NCBI RefSeq assembly: GCF_018141525.1
Contig: NZ_CP064655.1
Span: forward strand, 2,016,501 to 2,080,500
DNA from: Miltoncostaea marina
GTDB lineage: Bacteria; Actinomycetota; Thermoleophilia; Miltoncostaeales; Miltoncostaeaceae
DNA: 64,000 nt
Direction of reading: 5' to 3'
This document shows, piece after piece, positions 1 to 8,873 of the stretch; positions within the stretch are counted from its first letter, which is position 1; each line of letters starts with the position of its first letter. Both the position numbers and the translations under genes were made by a program. The notes under the pieces are model-generated. The model made no database searches and was not told the DNA's origin. It worked only from the letters and a program-made list of their open reading frames with translations.

Positions 1-597
1 CATCTCGGCGTCGATCGTGAGGCGGCCGGCGGTGTCGACGATGACCAGGTCGCGGCCGGCGCGGCGCGCGGCCTCCACGCCGTTGCGCGCGATCGCGACC
101 GCGTCCCCGCCGTCCTCGCGGTGCACGGGCACGTCGATCTGCTGACCCAGCACGGCGAGCTGCTCGGCCGCCGCCGGGCGGTGCACGTCGCAGGCCACGA
201 GCATCGGCGCGCGGCCCTGCTGGCGGAAGTGGCGGGCCAGCTTCGCCGCGCAGGTGGTCTTGCCGGAGCCCTGCAGGCCGGCCATCAGCACGATGGTCGG
301 GGGCTTCGATGCGAGCGGCAGCGCGACGTTCGACTCGCCCATCAGCGCGGTGAGCTCGTCGCTGACGATCTTCACGACCTGCTGGTCGGGGGTCAGCGAC
401 TCCATCACCTCGGCGCCCTTGGCGCGGGCGGCGATCGCCGTGGTGAGCTGCTTGACGACGGGCAGGCTGACGTCGGCCTCGAGCAGGGACAGGCGGATGG
501 CCCGCATCGCCTGGTCGATGTCGGACTCGGTCAGCTTCCCGCGGCCCTTCAGGCCCGAGAAGATCCCCTGCAGCTTGTCGGTCAGCGCGTCGAACAT
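1..597 (-). CDS. ffh: Signal recognition particle GTPase Ffh, 3' part missing
   Basis: Protein part of the signal recognition particle: it binds signal peptides and 4.5S RNA in the cytosol and docks on FtsY. The gene runs off the left edge, so only the first 199 codons are present. It starts with ATG at 597 (MFDALTDKL). The helical N domain fills about residues 1-95 and the G domain follows, with P-loop GLQGSGKTT at 107-115 and DTAGR near residue 190. The methionine-rich M domain lies outside the window. It is last in the smc-ftsY-ffh run, 47 bp after the ftsY stop. A TAGAGT -10 box 12 nt before the ATG suggests it can also be transcribed on its own. Confidence 0.96.
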   Translation of the reverse strand, partial: MFDALTDKLQGIFSGLKGRGKLTESDIDQAMRAIRLSLLEADVSLPVVKQLTTAIAARAKGAEVMESLTPDQQVVKIVSDELTALMGESNVALPLASKPPTIVLMAGLQGSGKTTCAAKLARHFRQQGRAPMLVACDVHRPAAAEQLAVLGQQIDVPVHREDGGDAVAIARNGVEAARRAGRDLVIVDTAGRLTIDAEM

Positions 598-609
598 CGC
601 CAGCCGATC

Positions 610-615
610 ACTCTA
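610..615 (-). promoter_or_regulatory. -10 box for ffh
   Basis: TAGAGT on the minus strand matches the actinobacterial -10 pattern TAnnnT and lies 12 nt before the ffh ATG, predicting a leader of about 6 nt. It sits in the 47-bp ftsY-ffh gap. No clear -35 is visible. Inference only. Confidence 0.35.
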
Positions 616-644
616 GACGACGCGTCACCCCTCGGGTGGCGCGA

Positions 645-1649
645 TCAGCCGTCCGGCGCGAAGACCGCGCGGGCGAAGGCCTGGGCGTCGAACGGCTGCA
701 GGTCCTCCAGCTTCTCGCCGGAGCCCACGATCTTCACCGGGATGCCGAGCTCGCGGCGGATCGCCAGCGCGATGCCGCCCCGCGCCGTGCCGTCGACCTT
801 CGTCAGCACGACGCCGGTGAGGTCGACCGCCTCGTCGAACAGCCGCGCCTGGCTGAGGCCGTTCTGGCCGGTGGTCGCGTCGAGCACCAGGAGCACCTCG
901 TGCGGCGCGTCGGGGTCGACCTTGCGCACCACCGCCGCAACCTTGCGGAGCTCCTCCATCAGGTTGCGCTGGGTCTGCAGCCGCCCGGCGGTGTCGATGA
1001 GGGCCACGTCGGCGCCGCGGGCGCGGGCCGACGCCACGGCGTCGTAGGCCACCGCCCCCGGGTCGGCGCCCTGACGCTGGCGCACGAGCTGGGCGCCGGC
1101 GCGGTCCGCCCACACGGCGAGCTGGTCGATGGCCGCGGCGCGGTACGTGTCGGCGGCGCCGATCACCACGCTCTTGCCGAGCTCGCCCAGCCGGTAGGCC
1201 AGCTTGCCGACGGTGGTGGTCTTGCCGCTGCCGTTGACCCCCACGATCAGGATGACCGTGGGCGACCCGTCGAGCGGGATGCGGGCCGGCTCTGGGGCCA
1301 TGTGCGCCGCCATCGTGCGCCACAGCACCTTCGAGACGTCGTCGCCGCTCACGATGCGGCCCTGAGCCGCCTCCTCGCGCAGCTCCTCGACGAGCGCCAG
1401 CGAGGCGTCCATGCCGCAGTCGGCCCCGATGAGGGCCTCCTCGAGCTCGTCCCACGTCGACTCGGTGACGAGCTTGCCGGCGTAGATGCCGGCGAGCTGC
1501 GGCGAGATCGTCTGCCGCGGGCGGCTGAGGTTCTCGCGCAGGCGCGCCATGAGGCCGCGCCGGCGCGGGGCCGCCTCCTCCGCGGGCGGCGGGGCGATCC
1601 CGAGCAGCTCCGCCCAGGCCTCGCGGTCGCCCTCCCCCGCCCCGCTCAC
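645..1649 (-). CDS. ftsY: Signal recognition particle receptor FtsY
   Basis: Membrane-associated GTPase that receives SRP-ribosome complexes and hands them to the Sec translocon. It has 334 residues: a short basic N-terminal stretch (about 28-46, RRRG...RPRQ) instead of the long acidic A domain of E. coli, then the N domain and the G domain with P-loop GVNGSGKTTT (137-146), DTAGR near 220 and TKVDG near the end. The GTG start overlaps the smc stop by 4 bp (GTGA), so translation is probably coupled. The neighbour ffh encodes its direct partner. Confidence 0.96.
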   Translation of the reverse strand: MSGAGEGDREAWAELLGIAPPPAEEAAPRRRGLMARLRENLSRPRQTISPQLAGIYAGKLVTESTWDELEEALIGADCGMDASLALVEELREEAAQGRIVSGDDVSKVLWRTMAAHMAPEPARIPLDGSPTVILIVGVNGSGKTTTVGKLAYRLGELGKSVVIGAADTYRAAAIDQLAVWADRAGAQLVRQRQGADPGAVAYDAVASARARGADVALIDTAGRLQTQRNLMEELRKVAAVVRKVDPDAPHEVLLVLDATTGQNGLSQARLFDEAVDLTGVVLTKVDGTARGGIALAIRRELGIPVKIVGSGEKLEDLQPFDAQAFARAVFAPDG

Positions 1650-4600
1650 CCGGCCGCGCCGCCGGGGATCGCGTGGAGCGCCCGGCGCACGTAGGGACGG
1701 GCGGGGCCCTCGACGTCGCGCGTCAGGCGGCGCGCGACGATCTGGGAGACGCCCTCGGAGCCCATGGTCACGCCGAAGATCGTATCGGCGATCTCGACGG
1801 TCGGCTGCTGGTGGGTGATCAGCAGGAACTGGGTCCGCTCGGCGAGGCGCTTCACCACCGCCAGGAAGCGGCGCAGGTTGACGTCGTCGAGGGCGGCCTC
1901 GACCTCGTCCAGCAGGTAGAACGGCGCGGGGCGGGCCATCGCCAGGGCGAGGCAGAAGGCGAGCGCCACGAGCGACCGCTCGCCGCCCGAGAGCAGCGCC
2001 AGCGGGCGCGGCCGCTTGCCCGCCGGGACGACCTCGACCTCGATGCCGGCCTCGCCCTCCTCGTCCTCGACCGCCCGCAGGCGGCCCTCGCCGCCCGGGA
2101 AGAGCAGCCCGCAGACCTCCGTGAACCGCTCGCGGAAGGCGCCGAACAGCGACTGGAAGCCCTCGGCCACCGCGGTGTCCAGCTCGGAGAGGTGCTCGCG
2201 CAGCGACGCCGCGGCCCGTTCGAGGTCGTCGATCTGCTCGGCCATCTCGGTCTCGCGCTCCGTCAGCTCCTCGCGCTCGGCGGCGGCGAGGGGGTTGACG
2301 GCGCCGATGGCGGCCCGGCGGCGCTCGAGCTCGGCCAGCCGCGCGACGGCCGCCTCCTCGTCGGGGGGCTCCTCGTCGCCCTCCGTGTCGGCGGGCGGCG
2401 GCGGGCCGGCCTCCGCGGCGCGCTCGGCCGCGACGGCCTCGGCCACCTCGGCCGCGTGGGCGGCGCCGCCGCTGGCGGTCGTCGCCCGCTCAGCCTGCTC
2501 CACCGCGCGGTCGGCCGCCGCCACGCCGGCGTCGAGGTCGCGCGCCGCGGACGCCGCCTCGGCGGCGAGCGCCGCCGCCCGGCCGGCCGCCGGGCCGAGG
2601 GCGGCGGCCGCGGCCTCCAGCGCCCGGGCGGCGACCCGCGCCGGCTCGAGGTCGTGCTCGCGCTCGGGCGCGCCCGCGGCGGAGCGGGTGGACTCGAGCC
2701 GCGCGGCCGCCTCCGCCGCGTGGGCCCGCGCCGCGGCCAGCTCCGCCCGCGCGTCGGCGGCCGCCGCGCCGGCCGCGCGGTGGGCGGCGGCGGCGCGGTC
2801 GGCGACGTCCCGCGCCGCCGCGGCGGCCTGCGTGGCGGCGCCGGCCGCGGCGCGGGCAGCCTCGGCGCGGGGGCCGGCCGCGGCCGACGGGCCCGTCGCC
2901 GCCGCGGCGGCGGCCTCCAGGCGCTCGACCTCCGCGGCCGCCTCCGCGGTACCGGCGGCGAGCCGCCCGGCGCGGGCGCGCAGGGCGGCGAGCGCCTGGC
3001 CCGCCCGGGCGGCGGCGCGGTCGGCGGCCCGGCGCCGCCGGCGCACCCGCTCGAGCGCGGCGGCCGCGGCGCGCGCTTCGCCGGCGGTCGCCTCGGCGGC
3101 GGACGCGGCGGCGCGCTCGGCCTCGACGGCGCGCTCGTGCAGGGCCCGGCGCGCCCACGAGCCCGCCGAGCGCAGCACCACCCCGTCGGCGGGGCGCAGG
3201 GCGAGCCCGTCGGCCGTGACGGCGACGCCCGGCGTGCCCGGCGGCACCGCGGCGAGGTCGTCGACCAGCCAGGCGTCGGCCAGCAGGCGCTCGACGTGGG
3301 GCCGCACGCCCGGCGGGCACTCGACGACCAGCTCGAGCAGCGGCCGGCCGCCGGGCGGCGGCGCCGCGGCCGCCCGGCCCGGCGCCGGGACGACGGCCGC
3401 GGGGGCGCCGTCGTCGAGCGCGCGGCGGGCCTCGTCCACCGATCCGGCCGGCACCGCCTCGGCCAGCGCGCCCAGGGCGGCGGCGACCGCGTGCTCGGCG
3501 CCCGGGGCCACCCGCAGCCCGTCGCCGAGCGCGGGCGGCGCCCCGTCGCGGGCGCGCTCGGCCGGCGCCAGCGCGCGGGCCGCGCCGCGGGCCTCGCGCG
3601 CGCGGGCCTCGGCGCCCGCGCGGGCGGCGTCGGCGTCGGCGGCAGCGCGCTCCGCGTCGGCCTGGCGCTCGGCCCAGCGGGCCACCCGGCCGGAGGCGAC
3701 CTCGTCGCGCCGCTCGGCGCGGGCCAGGTCGGCGGGGTCGACGCCGTCCGCCCGCAGCGCGGCCACGCGGGCGCGCGCCGCGGCCAGGGCGGCCGTCGCC
3801 TCCTCGGCGCGGCGCGCGGCGGCGCGGCCCTCGCGCTCGGCGGCCAGCAGCTCGGCGGCGGCGCCCGCCGCCGCGTCCTCCAGGCGCCGGTGCTCCGCGC
3901 GGGCCGCCGCGTCGGCGCGCTCGGCGGCGGCCGCCTGCTCGTCGGCGCGCCCGGCGGCGGCCTCGGCCGACGTCACCGCCTCCGCCGCCGACCGCGCCGC
4001 GGCCTCGAGGGCGCCCAGCCGCTCCGCGGCGGCGCGGCGGCGATCGCGCCGCTCGGCGGCCTCGCGCTCGGCCGTCGCCACCCGCTCCCACGCCAGCTCC
4101 GCGCGGCCCGCGGTGCGGTCGGCCGCGGTGCGCACGGCGGCGGCGAGCTCCCCGGCCCGCCCCGCCTCGGCGCCGGCCGCCTCGCGCGCCGCCGCGGCGG
4201 CCGAGCGCCGGGCGCGGGCCGCCTCGAGCGCCCGGGCGTCGGCGGCGGCGGCCGCGCGCAGCCGCTCGTGCTCGGCGCGCGCGACGGCCAGGGCGGCGGC
4301 GGCGGCCCGCGCCCGCGCGGCGCCCACCGCCCGGCGGGCGGCGGCCATCTCGGCCTCGAGCGCTCCGGCCCGCTCGGCGGCGCGCGCCTGGCGCTCGAGC
4401 GCCCGCGCCCGCGAGCGCACCTCGCCGGCGAGGTCGCGGGCCCGCTCCAGGCGGTCGCCCACCCGGGCCAGCTTCTGCTCCGCCCGGCGGCGACGGCGCT
4501 TGGCGACCGCCACCCCGGCGGCGGCGTCGACCATCGCGCGCCGCTCCACGGGCGTGCTGGTGCACAGGGCCTCCACCTGGCCCTGGCGGATGACCGCCAG

Positions 4601-5005
4601 CGCGTCGGGGCCGAGGCCGCGCCGGGCGAGCGCCTCCTGCACGTCGAGCAGGCGGCAGCCCTGGCCGTTGAGGCGGTAGTCGGCGTCGCCCGCGCGGGTG
4701 AGCCGCCGGCTGGCGGCCACCTCGGCCGGCCCCGCCCCGTCGGCCTCCGCGGCCGAGAGGACGAGCGCCACCTCGGCGAACTGGGCCGGCGGCCGCCGCT
4801 CGCCCCCCGAGTAGAGCACGTCGGCCATGCCGCCGGCGCGCAGACGGCCCGCCCGCTGCTCGCCGAGCGCCCAGACGACCGCCTCGGCGAGGTTGCTCTT
4901 GCCGGAGCCGTTCGGGCCCACCACGACGTTGACACCCGGCCCGAGCTCGAGCGCCGTCGGGTCGGCGAACGACTTGAAGCCGCGCACGGTGAGGCGGCTC
5001 AGCAC
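1646..5005 (-). CDS. smc: Chromosome segregation ATPase SMC
   Basis: Core of the SMC-ScpAB condensin, which organises and separates replicated chromosomes. It has 1119 residues, normal for the family. Walker A GPNGSGKS is at 30-37, followed by very long Ala/Arg/Glu-rich coiled coils around a central hinge. The ABC signature LSGGERS and Walker B (FYLLDEVEAALDD) are near the C terminus. The frame stays open upstream, but GTG at 5005 gives the family N terminus ([13 protein letters not shown]) and overlaps the rnc stop by 7 bp, so I chose it. Its partners scpA and scpB are at 43-44.4 kb. Actinobacteria such as M. tuberculosis have a DNA glycosylase gene between rnc and smc; none is present here. 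Confidence 0.96.
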   Translation of the reverse strand: MLSRLTVRGFKSFADPTALELGPGVNVVVGPNGSGKSNLAEAVVWALGEQRAGRLRAGGMADVLYSGGERRPPAQFAEVALVLSAAEADGAGPAEVAASRRLTRAGDADYRLNGQGCRLLDVQEALARRGLGPDALAVIRQGQVEALCTSTPVERRAMVDAAAGVAVAKRRRRRAEQKLARVGDRLERARDLAGEVRSRARALERQARAAERAGALEAEMAAARRAVGAARARAAAAALAVARAEHERLRAAAAADARALEAARARRSAAAAAREAAGAEAGRAGELAAAVRTAADRTAGRAELAWERVATAEREAAERRDRRRAAAERLGALEAAARSAAEAVTSAEAAAGRADEQAAAAERADAAARAEHRRLEDAAAGAAAELLAAEREGRAAARRAEEATAALAAARARVAALRADGVDPADLARAERRDEVASGRVARWAERQADAERAAADADAARAGAEARAREARGAARALAPAERARDGAPPALGDGLRVAPGAEHAVAAALGALAEAVPAGSVDEARRALDDGAPAAVVPAPGRAAAAPPPGGRPLLELVVECPPGVRPHVERLLADAWLVDDLAAVPPGTPGVAVTADGLALRPADGVVLRSAGSWARRALHERAVEAERAAASAAEATAGEARAAAAALERVRRRRRAADRAAARAGQALAALRARAGRLAAGTAEAAAEVERLEAAAAAATGPSAAAGPRAEAARAAAGAATQAAAAARDVADRAAAAHRAAGAAAADARAELAAARAHAAEAAARLESTRSAAGAPEREHDLEPARVAARALEAAAAALGPAAGRAAALAAEAASAARDLDAGVAAADRAVEQAERATTASGGAAHAAEVAEAVAAERAAEAGPPPPADTEGDEEPPDEEAAVARLAELERRRAAIGAVNPLAAAEREELTERETEMAEQIDDLERAAASLREHLSELDTAVAEGFQSLFGAFRERFTEVCGLLFPGGEGRLRAVEDEEGEAGIEVEVVPAGKRPRPLALLSGGERSLVALAFCLALAMARPAPFYLLDEVEAALDDVNLRRFLAVVKRLAERTQFLLITHQQPTVEIADTIFGVTMGSEGVSQIVARRLTRDVEGPARPYVRRALHAIPGGAAG

Positions 5006-5697
5006 GGCGCGCCCTCCGACAGCGCCGCCAGCGCGCGCGCCGCGGCGCGCTGCTCGGAGGCCTGCTTCGACGGCCCGCTGCCCTCGCCCATCGGCCGGCC
5101 GCCGACGAGCACCCGGCTGGTGAAGCGGCGGTCCTGGGGCGGGCCCTCCGCCCCGACCAGCTCGTAGGCCACCTCGCGGCGGTCGCGGGCGGCGAGCTCC
5201 TGGAGCGTCGTCTTGGGGTCGCGCACCCCGGGCACCGCATCGTCGAGGGCCGGGGCGAACGCCTCCAGCACGGCCGCGCGGGTGGCCTCTGCGCCCAGGT
5301 CGAGCCAGGCCGCGCCGATCGTCGCCTCGGCGAGCGCGGCACGGACGCTGGGACGGCCGGACAGCTCCGCGGCCGCCGCGCGCCGGGGCGCGGGCGCGGC
5401 CTCCGCGAAGGCCTCGGGCAGCCCCGCGGCCGCCGCGGCGGCCGCGCAGGACTCGCGCGCGACCACCGACTGGCGCATCCACGACAGCTCGCCCTCGTCG
5501 ACCGAGGGGAAGCGGCGCATCAGCTCCTCGCTGACGATCAGGTCGAGCACGCTGTCACCGAGGAACTCGAGGCGCTCGTACGACGCCTCCCTGCGGGGCG
5601 CCCAGGAGCTGTGGGTGAAGACCTGGCGCCGCCGCCGCGGCTCGAGCGACCCGAGCAGCCGGGCCAGCCCCGGCGCGGCGGCGCCGACCCCGCTCAG
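4999..5697 (-). CDS. rnc: Ribonuclease III, probable CTG start
   Basis: Double-strand-specific endoribonuclease that processes rRNA precursors and structured mRNAs. The catalytic signature ERLEFLGDS, the later acidic pair in [11 protein letters not shown], and a C-terminal dsRNA-binding domain (from about DPKTTLQEL to the end) are all visible. The first ATG/GTG/TTG in frame is at 5550, inside the catalytic motif, and would destroy the enzyme. The frame is open upstream, where CTG at 5697 overlaps the acpP stop (CTGA) and gives a 232-residue protein of normal length. I take CTG as the likely start; a sequence error is the alternative. The 3' end overlaps smc. Confidence 0.9.
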   Translation of the reverse strand: MSGVGAAAPGLARLLGSLEPRRRRQVFTHSSWAPRREASYERLEFLGDSVLDLIVSEELMRRFPSVDEGELSWMRQSVVARESCAAAAAAAGLPEAFAEAAPAPRRAAAAELSGRPSVRAALAEATIGAAWLDLGAEATRAAVLEAFAPALDDAVPGVRDPKTTLQELAARDRREVAYELVGAEGPPQDRRFTSRVLVGGRPMGEGSGPSKQASEQRAAARALAALSEGAPC

Positions 5698-5936
5698 GCC
5701 TGGTTGGCCATCACGTAGTCGACGGCCTGACCGACCGTCGCGATCTTCTCCGCCTCCTCGTCCGGGATCTTGATCTTGAACCGGTCCTCCATCTCCATGA
5801 TGAGCTCGACCAGGTCCAGCGAGTCAGCGTTGAGGTCCTCCTGGAAGGACGATTCCACGGTGACCTCCGCCGGATCGACCCCGAGCTGCTCCACCAGGAT
5901 GGCGCGGACCTCTTCCACAGCCTTCTCTCGGTCCAA
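5694..5936 (-). CDS. acpP: Acyl carrier protein AcpP
   Basis: Carries growing acyl chains on a 4'-phosphopantetheine arm for type II fatty acid synthesis. It has 80 acidic residues. The arm attaches to Ser in [11 protein letters not shown] at 5936 is preceded by the strong ribosome-binding site GAGGGGG at 5-nt spacing and gives the usual ACP length; GTG at 5960 would add eight residues ahead of it and lacks such a site. Upstream is plsX, which consumes acyl-ACP, and downstream is rnc, an order seen widely in bacteria. Confidence 0.93.
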   Translation of the reverse strand: MDREKAVEEVRAILVEQLGVDPAEVTVESSFQEDLNADSLDLVELIMEMEDRFKIKIPDEEAEKIATVGQAVDYVMANQA

Positions 5937-5989
5937 AACGTCCCCCTCTTGTCTCTCCACGCCAGGTGGCCGCTCGGCTCTGGCTGGGC

Positions 5990-5995
5990 AAACTA
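5990..5995 (-). promoter_or_regulatory. Possible -10 box for acpP
   Basis: TAGTTT on the minus strand in the 105-bp plsX-acpP gap fits TAnnnT and predicts a leader of about 47 nt before the TTG start. This gap is unusually long for this otherwise overlapping gene chain, which supports an internal promoter for acpP-rnc-smc. No good -35 is seen. Confidence 0.35.
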
Positions 5996-6041
5996 CACAC
6001 GGTCTCGGACGAACCGCCGACGTGGCGCCGGCGGGGGGATC

Positions 6042-7049
6042 CTACGCGGCCGGCGACCCTTCGGACGCCTCGAGCGCCAGCGCGGCCTCGAACTGCTGCA
6101 CCAGCCGACCGCGCGTGCCGCGCGCCGCCACCCGGACGGCCTGGGCGATCGCGTGGCCGCTCGCGTTGCCGTGGCCGATCACCGACAGGCCGCGCACGCC
6201 GAGCAGCACCGCGCCGCCGTACTCCTCGGGATCGATGCGGTCGCGCATGCGCCGCAGTGGCGGCCGGGCCAGCAGGCCGCCGACCCGCCCGAGGAGCGTC
6301 GAGCGCATGGCGTCGCGCACCTCGCGCAGCAGGAAGGCGGCGACCCCCTCCATCGTCTTGAGGACGACGTTGCCGGTGAACCCGTCGGTGACCACCACGT
6401 CCACGACCGCGGCCGAGATGTCGCGCCCCTCGACGTTGCCGCTGAAGCCGGGCGTGTCGCGCAGCAGGGCGTGCGCGGAGACGACGAGCTCGCTGCCCTT
6501 CACGTCCTCCTCGCCGATCGACAGCAGGCCGACGCGGGGCTCGGGCACGCCGAGCACGTCGCGCGAGAACAGCCGCCCCATCAGCGCGAACTGGCGCAGG
6601 TGCTCGGCGCGGGCCTCCGCGCTGCCGCCGGCGTCGAGCAGCAGCACCGGCCGGCCGCCCGCGCCGGGGAGCACGACCGCGATCGCGGGCCGGATGACGC
6701 CCGGCACCCGGCGCATGTGGAGCGTCGACGCGGCGAGCATGGCGCCCGTGTTGCCGGCCGAGACCGCCGCGCCGGCCTCGCCGGCCCCCACGAGCCGGCA
6801 GGCCACGGCGACCGACGAGTCGGGCTTGGCGCGCACGGCGCGGGCCCCGACCTCGGACGAGGCCACCACCTCGGACGCGTGCACGACGCGGATGCCCGGG
6901 TGCTCCGACGCCCCCTGGCGCGCCATCTCCTGGCGCAGTGCCCCCTCGTCGCCGACGAGGAGGATCGGGATCCCGTCCCCTGCTGCCTCGATCGCCCCCC
7001 GGACCGGCGCGGCCGGCGCGTCGTCGCCGCCCATGCCGTCGAGAGCGAC
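6042..7049 (-). CDS. plsX: Phosphate acyltransferase PlsX, start unclear
   Basis: Makes acyl-phosphate from acyl-ACP, the first step of phospholipid synthesis in bacteria without PlsB. The family N terminus (usually I-A-V-D-A-MGGD) reads VALDGMGGDDAP here, and the body keeps PlsX features such as SAGNTGAML and TDGFTGNVVLK. The valine of VALDG is GTC (7049), not a start codon. The first in-frame ATG (7034) is inside MGGD and would remove the first strand; the only upstream start, GTG 7256, lies before rpmF and would add a 69-residue shadow of that gene. I give 7049 as the likely protein end and leave the start codon open (ACG at 7064 is another near-cognate option). The acyltransferase plsC is at 29.4 kb. 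Confidence 0.88.
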   Translation of the reverse strand, partial: VALDGMGGDDAPAAPVRGAIEAAGDGIPILLVGDEGALRQEMARQGASEHPGIRVVHASEVVASSEVGARAVRAKPDSSVAVACRLVGAGEAGAAVSAGNTGAMLAASTLHMRRVPGVIRPAIAVVLPGAGGRPVLLLDAGGSAEARAEHLRQFALMGRLFSRDVLGVPEPRVGLLSIGEEDVKGSELVVSAHALLRDTPGFSGNVEGRDISAAVVDVVVTDGFTGNVVLKTMEGVAAFLLREVRDAMRSTLLGRVGGLLARPPLRRMRDRIDPEEYGGAVLLGVRGLSVIGHGNASGHAIAQAVRVAARGTRGRLVQQFEAALALEASEGSPAA

Positions 7050-7065
7050 CGCCGAGTCGGCCGTG

Positions 7066-7245
7066 CTACCCCTCGATCTCGACGACCGGCCGGCCCCGGT
7101 AGTACCCGCAGACGCCGCAGACGTGGTGCGGGCGCTTGGGGCTGCCGCACCTCGCGCACGCGCCGAGGCGGCTCGCCTCGATGGCGTGCTGCGCGCGCCG
7201 CGTGTCGCGACGCTGCTTCGATGTCTTTCGCTTCGGGACGGCCAC
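7066..7245 (-). CDS. rpmF: 50S ribosomal protein L32
   Basis: Small ribosomal protein of 59 residues, VAVPKRKTSKQRRD at the start and a zinc ribbon with two Cys pairs (CARCG and CGVCG). This is the zinc-binding (C+) paralogue type. GTG at 7245 has GGAGAG just upstream. A longer open frame runs upstream but carries no L32 sequence. It lies between DUF177 and plsX, the standard actinobacterial and firmicute arrangement. Confidence 0.94.
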   Translation of the reverse strand: MAVPKRKTSKQRRDTRRAQHAIEASRLGACARCGSPKRPHHVCGVCGYYRGRPVVEIEG

Positions 7246-7301
7246 GGACTCTCCACCGGTCGGAGGACTCGCGGAAGGGTAGCGATCGCCGCCCCGCGCT
7301 T

Positions 7302-7847
7302 CTAGTCCTCGCGGCCGAGCCGCTCCGCGAGGCCCCGCAGGGCGTCCCACCGCGGGTCCGGGGCGGGCGGCCCGCAGCCGCACGGGCCGGCGTTGAGGTC
7401 GGCGCCGCAGGTGGCGCAGAGCCCGGCGCAGTCCTCGCGGCAGAGGATGGTGGGCGGCACGGCCTCCGCGATGGCGTCGCGCGCCCACGTCTCGAGGTCG
7501 AGCGCGCCGTCCTCGACGTAGGCCGAGTCGAGGTCCTCGTCGAAGGGCGCGTCGTCGGGCCGCCCCTCGGCCACGAACTCGCTCGCGTCGATGCGCAGCG
7601 GCACGCGGGCGTCGCCGAGGCAGCGGAAGCAGGGCCCGGTGAGCGTGACCTCGGACCGCAGGCGCAGGTGGAGCCCCGAGAGCGACCGGGCGACCTCGAG
7701 GCCGACCTCCGGCGCCGCCGGCTCGGTGGCGTACTCCTGTCCCCCGAGGCGCAGGGCGACCGGGGGCACGCGCAGCTCCAGGCGCCGTGCGGCCCCCGGC
7801 GCGATGTCGAGCGACCGGAGGTCGAGGATCGCGACCTCCCTCGGCAC
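7302..7847 (-). CDS. yceD: DUF177 (YceD-like) protein
   Basis: Member of the DUF177/YceD family, which sits beside rpmF in most bacteria and is linked to 23S rRNA maturation. It has 181 residues. A Cys pair in CFRCLGDA mid-protein and CREDCAGLCATCG near the C terminus are the family's metal-binding-like signature. The GTG start is preceded by AGGAGGAG, which overlaps the stop of the upstream gene. The exact function is not known; this is a family assignment. Confidence 0.9.
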   Translation of the reverse strand: MPREVAILDLRSLDIAPGAARRLELRVPPVALRLGGQEYATEPAAPEVGLEVARSLSGLHLRLRSEVTLTGPCFRCLGDARVPLRIDASEFVAEGRPDDAPFDEDLDSAYVEDGALDLETWARDAIAEAVPPTILCREDCAGLCATCGADLNAGPCGCGPPAPDPRWDALRGLAERLGRED

Positions 7848-7855
7848 GGCTCCTC

Positions 7856-8350
7856 CTACAGGGGCGGCTCGGGGGCCATCCCGTCGCCGTCCACGTGGTC
7901 GTCGGTCGAGCGGCCCTGCAGGCGCTCGCGGCCGCGCTGGACCGCCTGGAGGAACTTGCCGAGGTTGACCTCCAGCGTGCCGAGCACCTCGTCGGCGTAG
8001 TCCTCGGCGCCCAGGCGCACCTCGCGCTCGCGCTGGCGGGCCTCCTCGAGGATCTCGGCCGCCTCGCGCTCCGCCCGCTTGACGACCTCCTGCTGGGAGG
8101 CCTCGTGCGCGGCGCGCTCGCGCGCGTCAGCCACGAGGCGCTCGGCCTCGCGCTTGGCCTCGGCCAGCATCTCCTGGCGCTCCTTGACGATCCAGCGCGC
8201 CTGCTTGACCTCCTCGGGGATCGTGGAGCGCATCTGGTCGAGCAGGTCGTAGATGGCCTCGCGGTCGATCCGGACCTGATCGGTCAGCGGGACCGCCCGC
8301 GCGTTGTGGATCAGGTCGTCCAGCTTGTCGATCAGTTCCAGAACGTCCAA
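7856..8350 (-). CDS. DivIVA/SepIVA-like coiled-coil division protein
   Basis: 164 residues, almost wholly charged coiled coil (heptads from about 40 to 145, for example EMLAEAKREAERLVADARERA), with an N-terminal LDVLELIDKLDDLI segment. In mycobacteria the protein next to DUF177 is SepIVA, a septum and cell-envelope factor. Its position and build make this the likely counterpart. TTG at 8350 has an excellent ribosome-binding site (GGAGGG, about 5 nt away) and starts the conserved segment; an upstream in-frame start overlaps coaD and adds unrelated sequence. It could also be read as an ATP-synthase-b-like coiled coil, but there is no membrane segment. Confidence 0.75.
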   Translation of the reverse strand: MDVLELIDKLDDLIHNARAVPLTDQVRIDREAIYDLLDQMRSTIPEEVKQARWIVKERQEMLAEAKREAERLVADARERAAHEASQQEVVKRAEREAAEILEEARQREREVRLGAEDYADEVLGTLEVNLGKFLQAVQRGRERLQGRSTDDHVDGDGMAPEPPL

Positions 8351-8360
8351 AGAACCCTCC

Positions 8361-8873
8361 TCAGGGGACCGAGCCGACGCCGCGACGACGCCGGGCCCGA
8401 AGTGCCTCGGCGACGACCGGTGGGACCCAGTCGTCGACCGAGCCGCCCCACGCCGCCACCTCGCGCACACCGCTCGAGCTGACGAAGCTGTACTGGGGCG
8501 ACGCCGGCAGGTACACGGTTTCGATCTCCGCGGCGAGATGCCTGTTGAGCTGCGCCATCTGGAACTCGTAGTCGAAATCCGAGATCGCCCGGAGTCCTTT
8601 TACCATGACGCTCGCGCCCACGTTCCGGGCGTGCTCGGTGATGAGGCTGTCGAAACCCTCCACCCGGACGTTGCCCAGGTGCTCGACGCTCGCCGTCACC
8701 AGCGCGATGCGCTCCTCGGCGCTGAAGAGGGGCGTCTTCTTGAACGAGCCGGTCGTCACGGAGACGATCACCTCGTCGAACAGCCCCGCCGCGCGGGCGA
8801 TGATGTCCACGTGCCCGTTGGTGACCGGATCGTAGGTCCCCGGGCAGACGGCGGTCCGGACGCGCCCGCTCAC
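8361..8873 (-). CDS. coaD: Phosphopantetheine adenylyltransferase CoaD
   Basis: Joins 4'-phosphopantetheine and ATP to give dephospho-CoA, the next-to-last step of coenzyme A synthesis. It has 170 residues. The nucleotidyl-transferase motif GTYDPVTNGH is at about 12-21 and the C-terminal SSSGVRE matches the ISSTxxR motif. The GTG start overlaps the rsmD stop (GTGA). The rsmD-coaD pair is conserved across actinobacteria. Its product ultimately supplies the arm on AcpP, two kilobases downstream. Confidence 0.96.
   Translation of the reverse strand: MSGRVRTAVCPGTYDPVTNGHVDIIARAAGLFDEVIVSVTTGSFKKTPLFSAEERIALVTASVEHLGNVRVEGFDSLITEHARNVGASVMVKGLRAISDFDYEFQMAQLNRHLAAEIETVYLPASPQYSFVSSSGVREVAAWGGSVDDWVPPVVAEALRARRRRGVGSVP

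Noticed and set aside
625-1455. Long Arg/Gly/Ala-rich open frames opposite to or shifted from ftsY, smc, recG, the rib genes, priA and others
   Set aside because: High GC keeps all frames open. These have low-complexity Arg-Ala-Gly composition and no family motif, while the real genes show complete catalytic motifs.
7066-7256. GTG at 7256 as the plsX start
   Set aside because: It would add 69 residues that are an alternative reading of rpmF with no family similarity.
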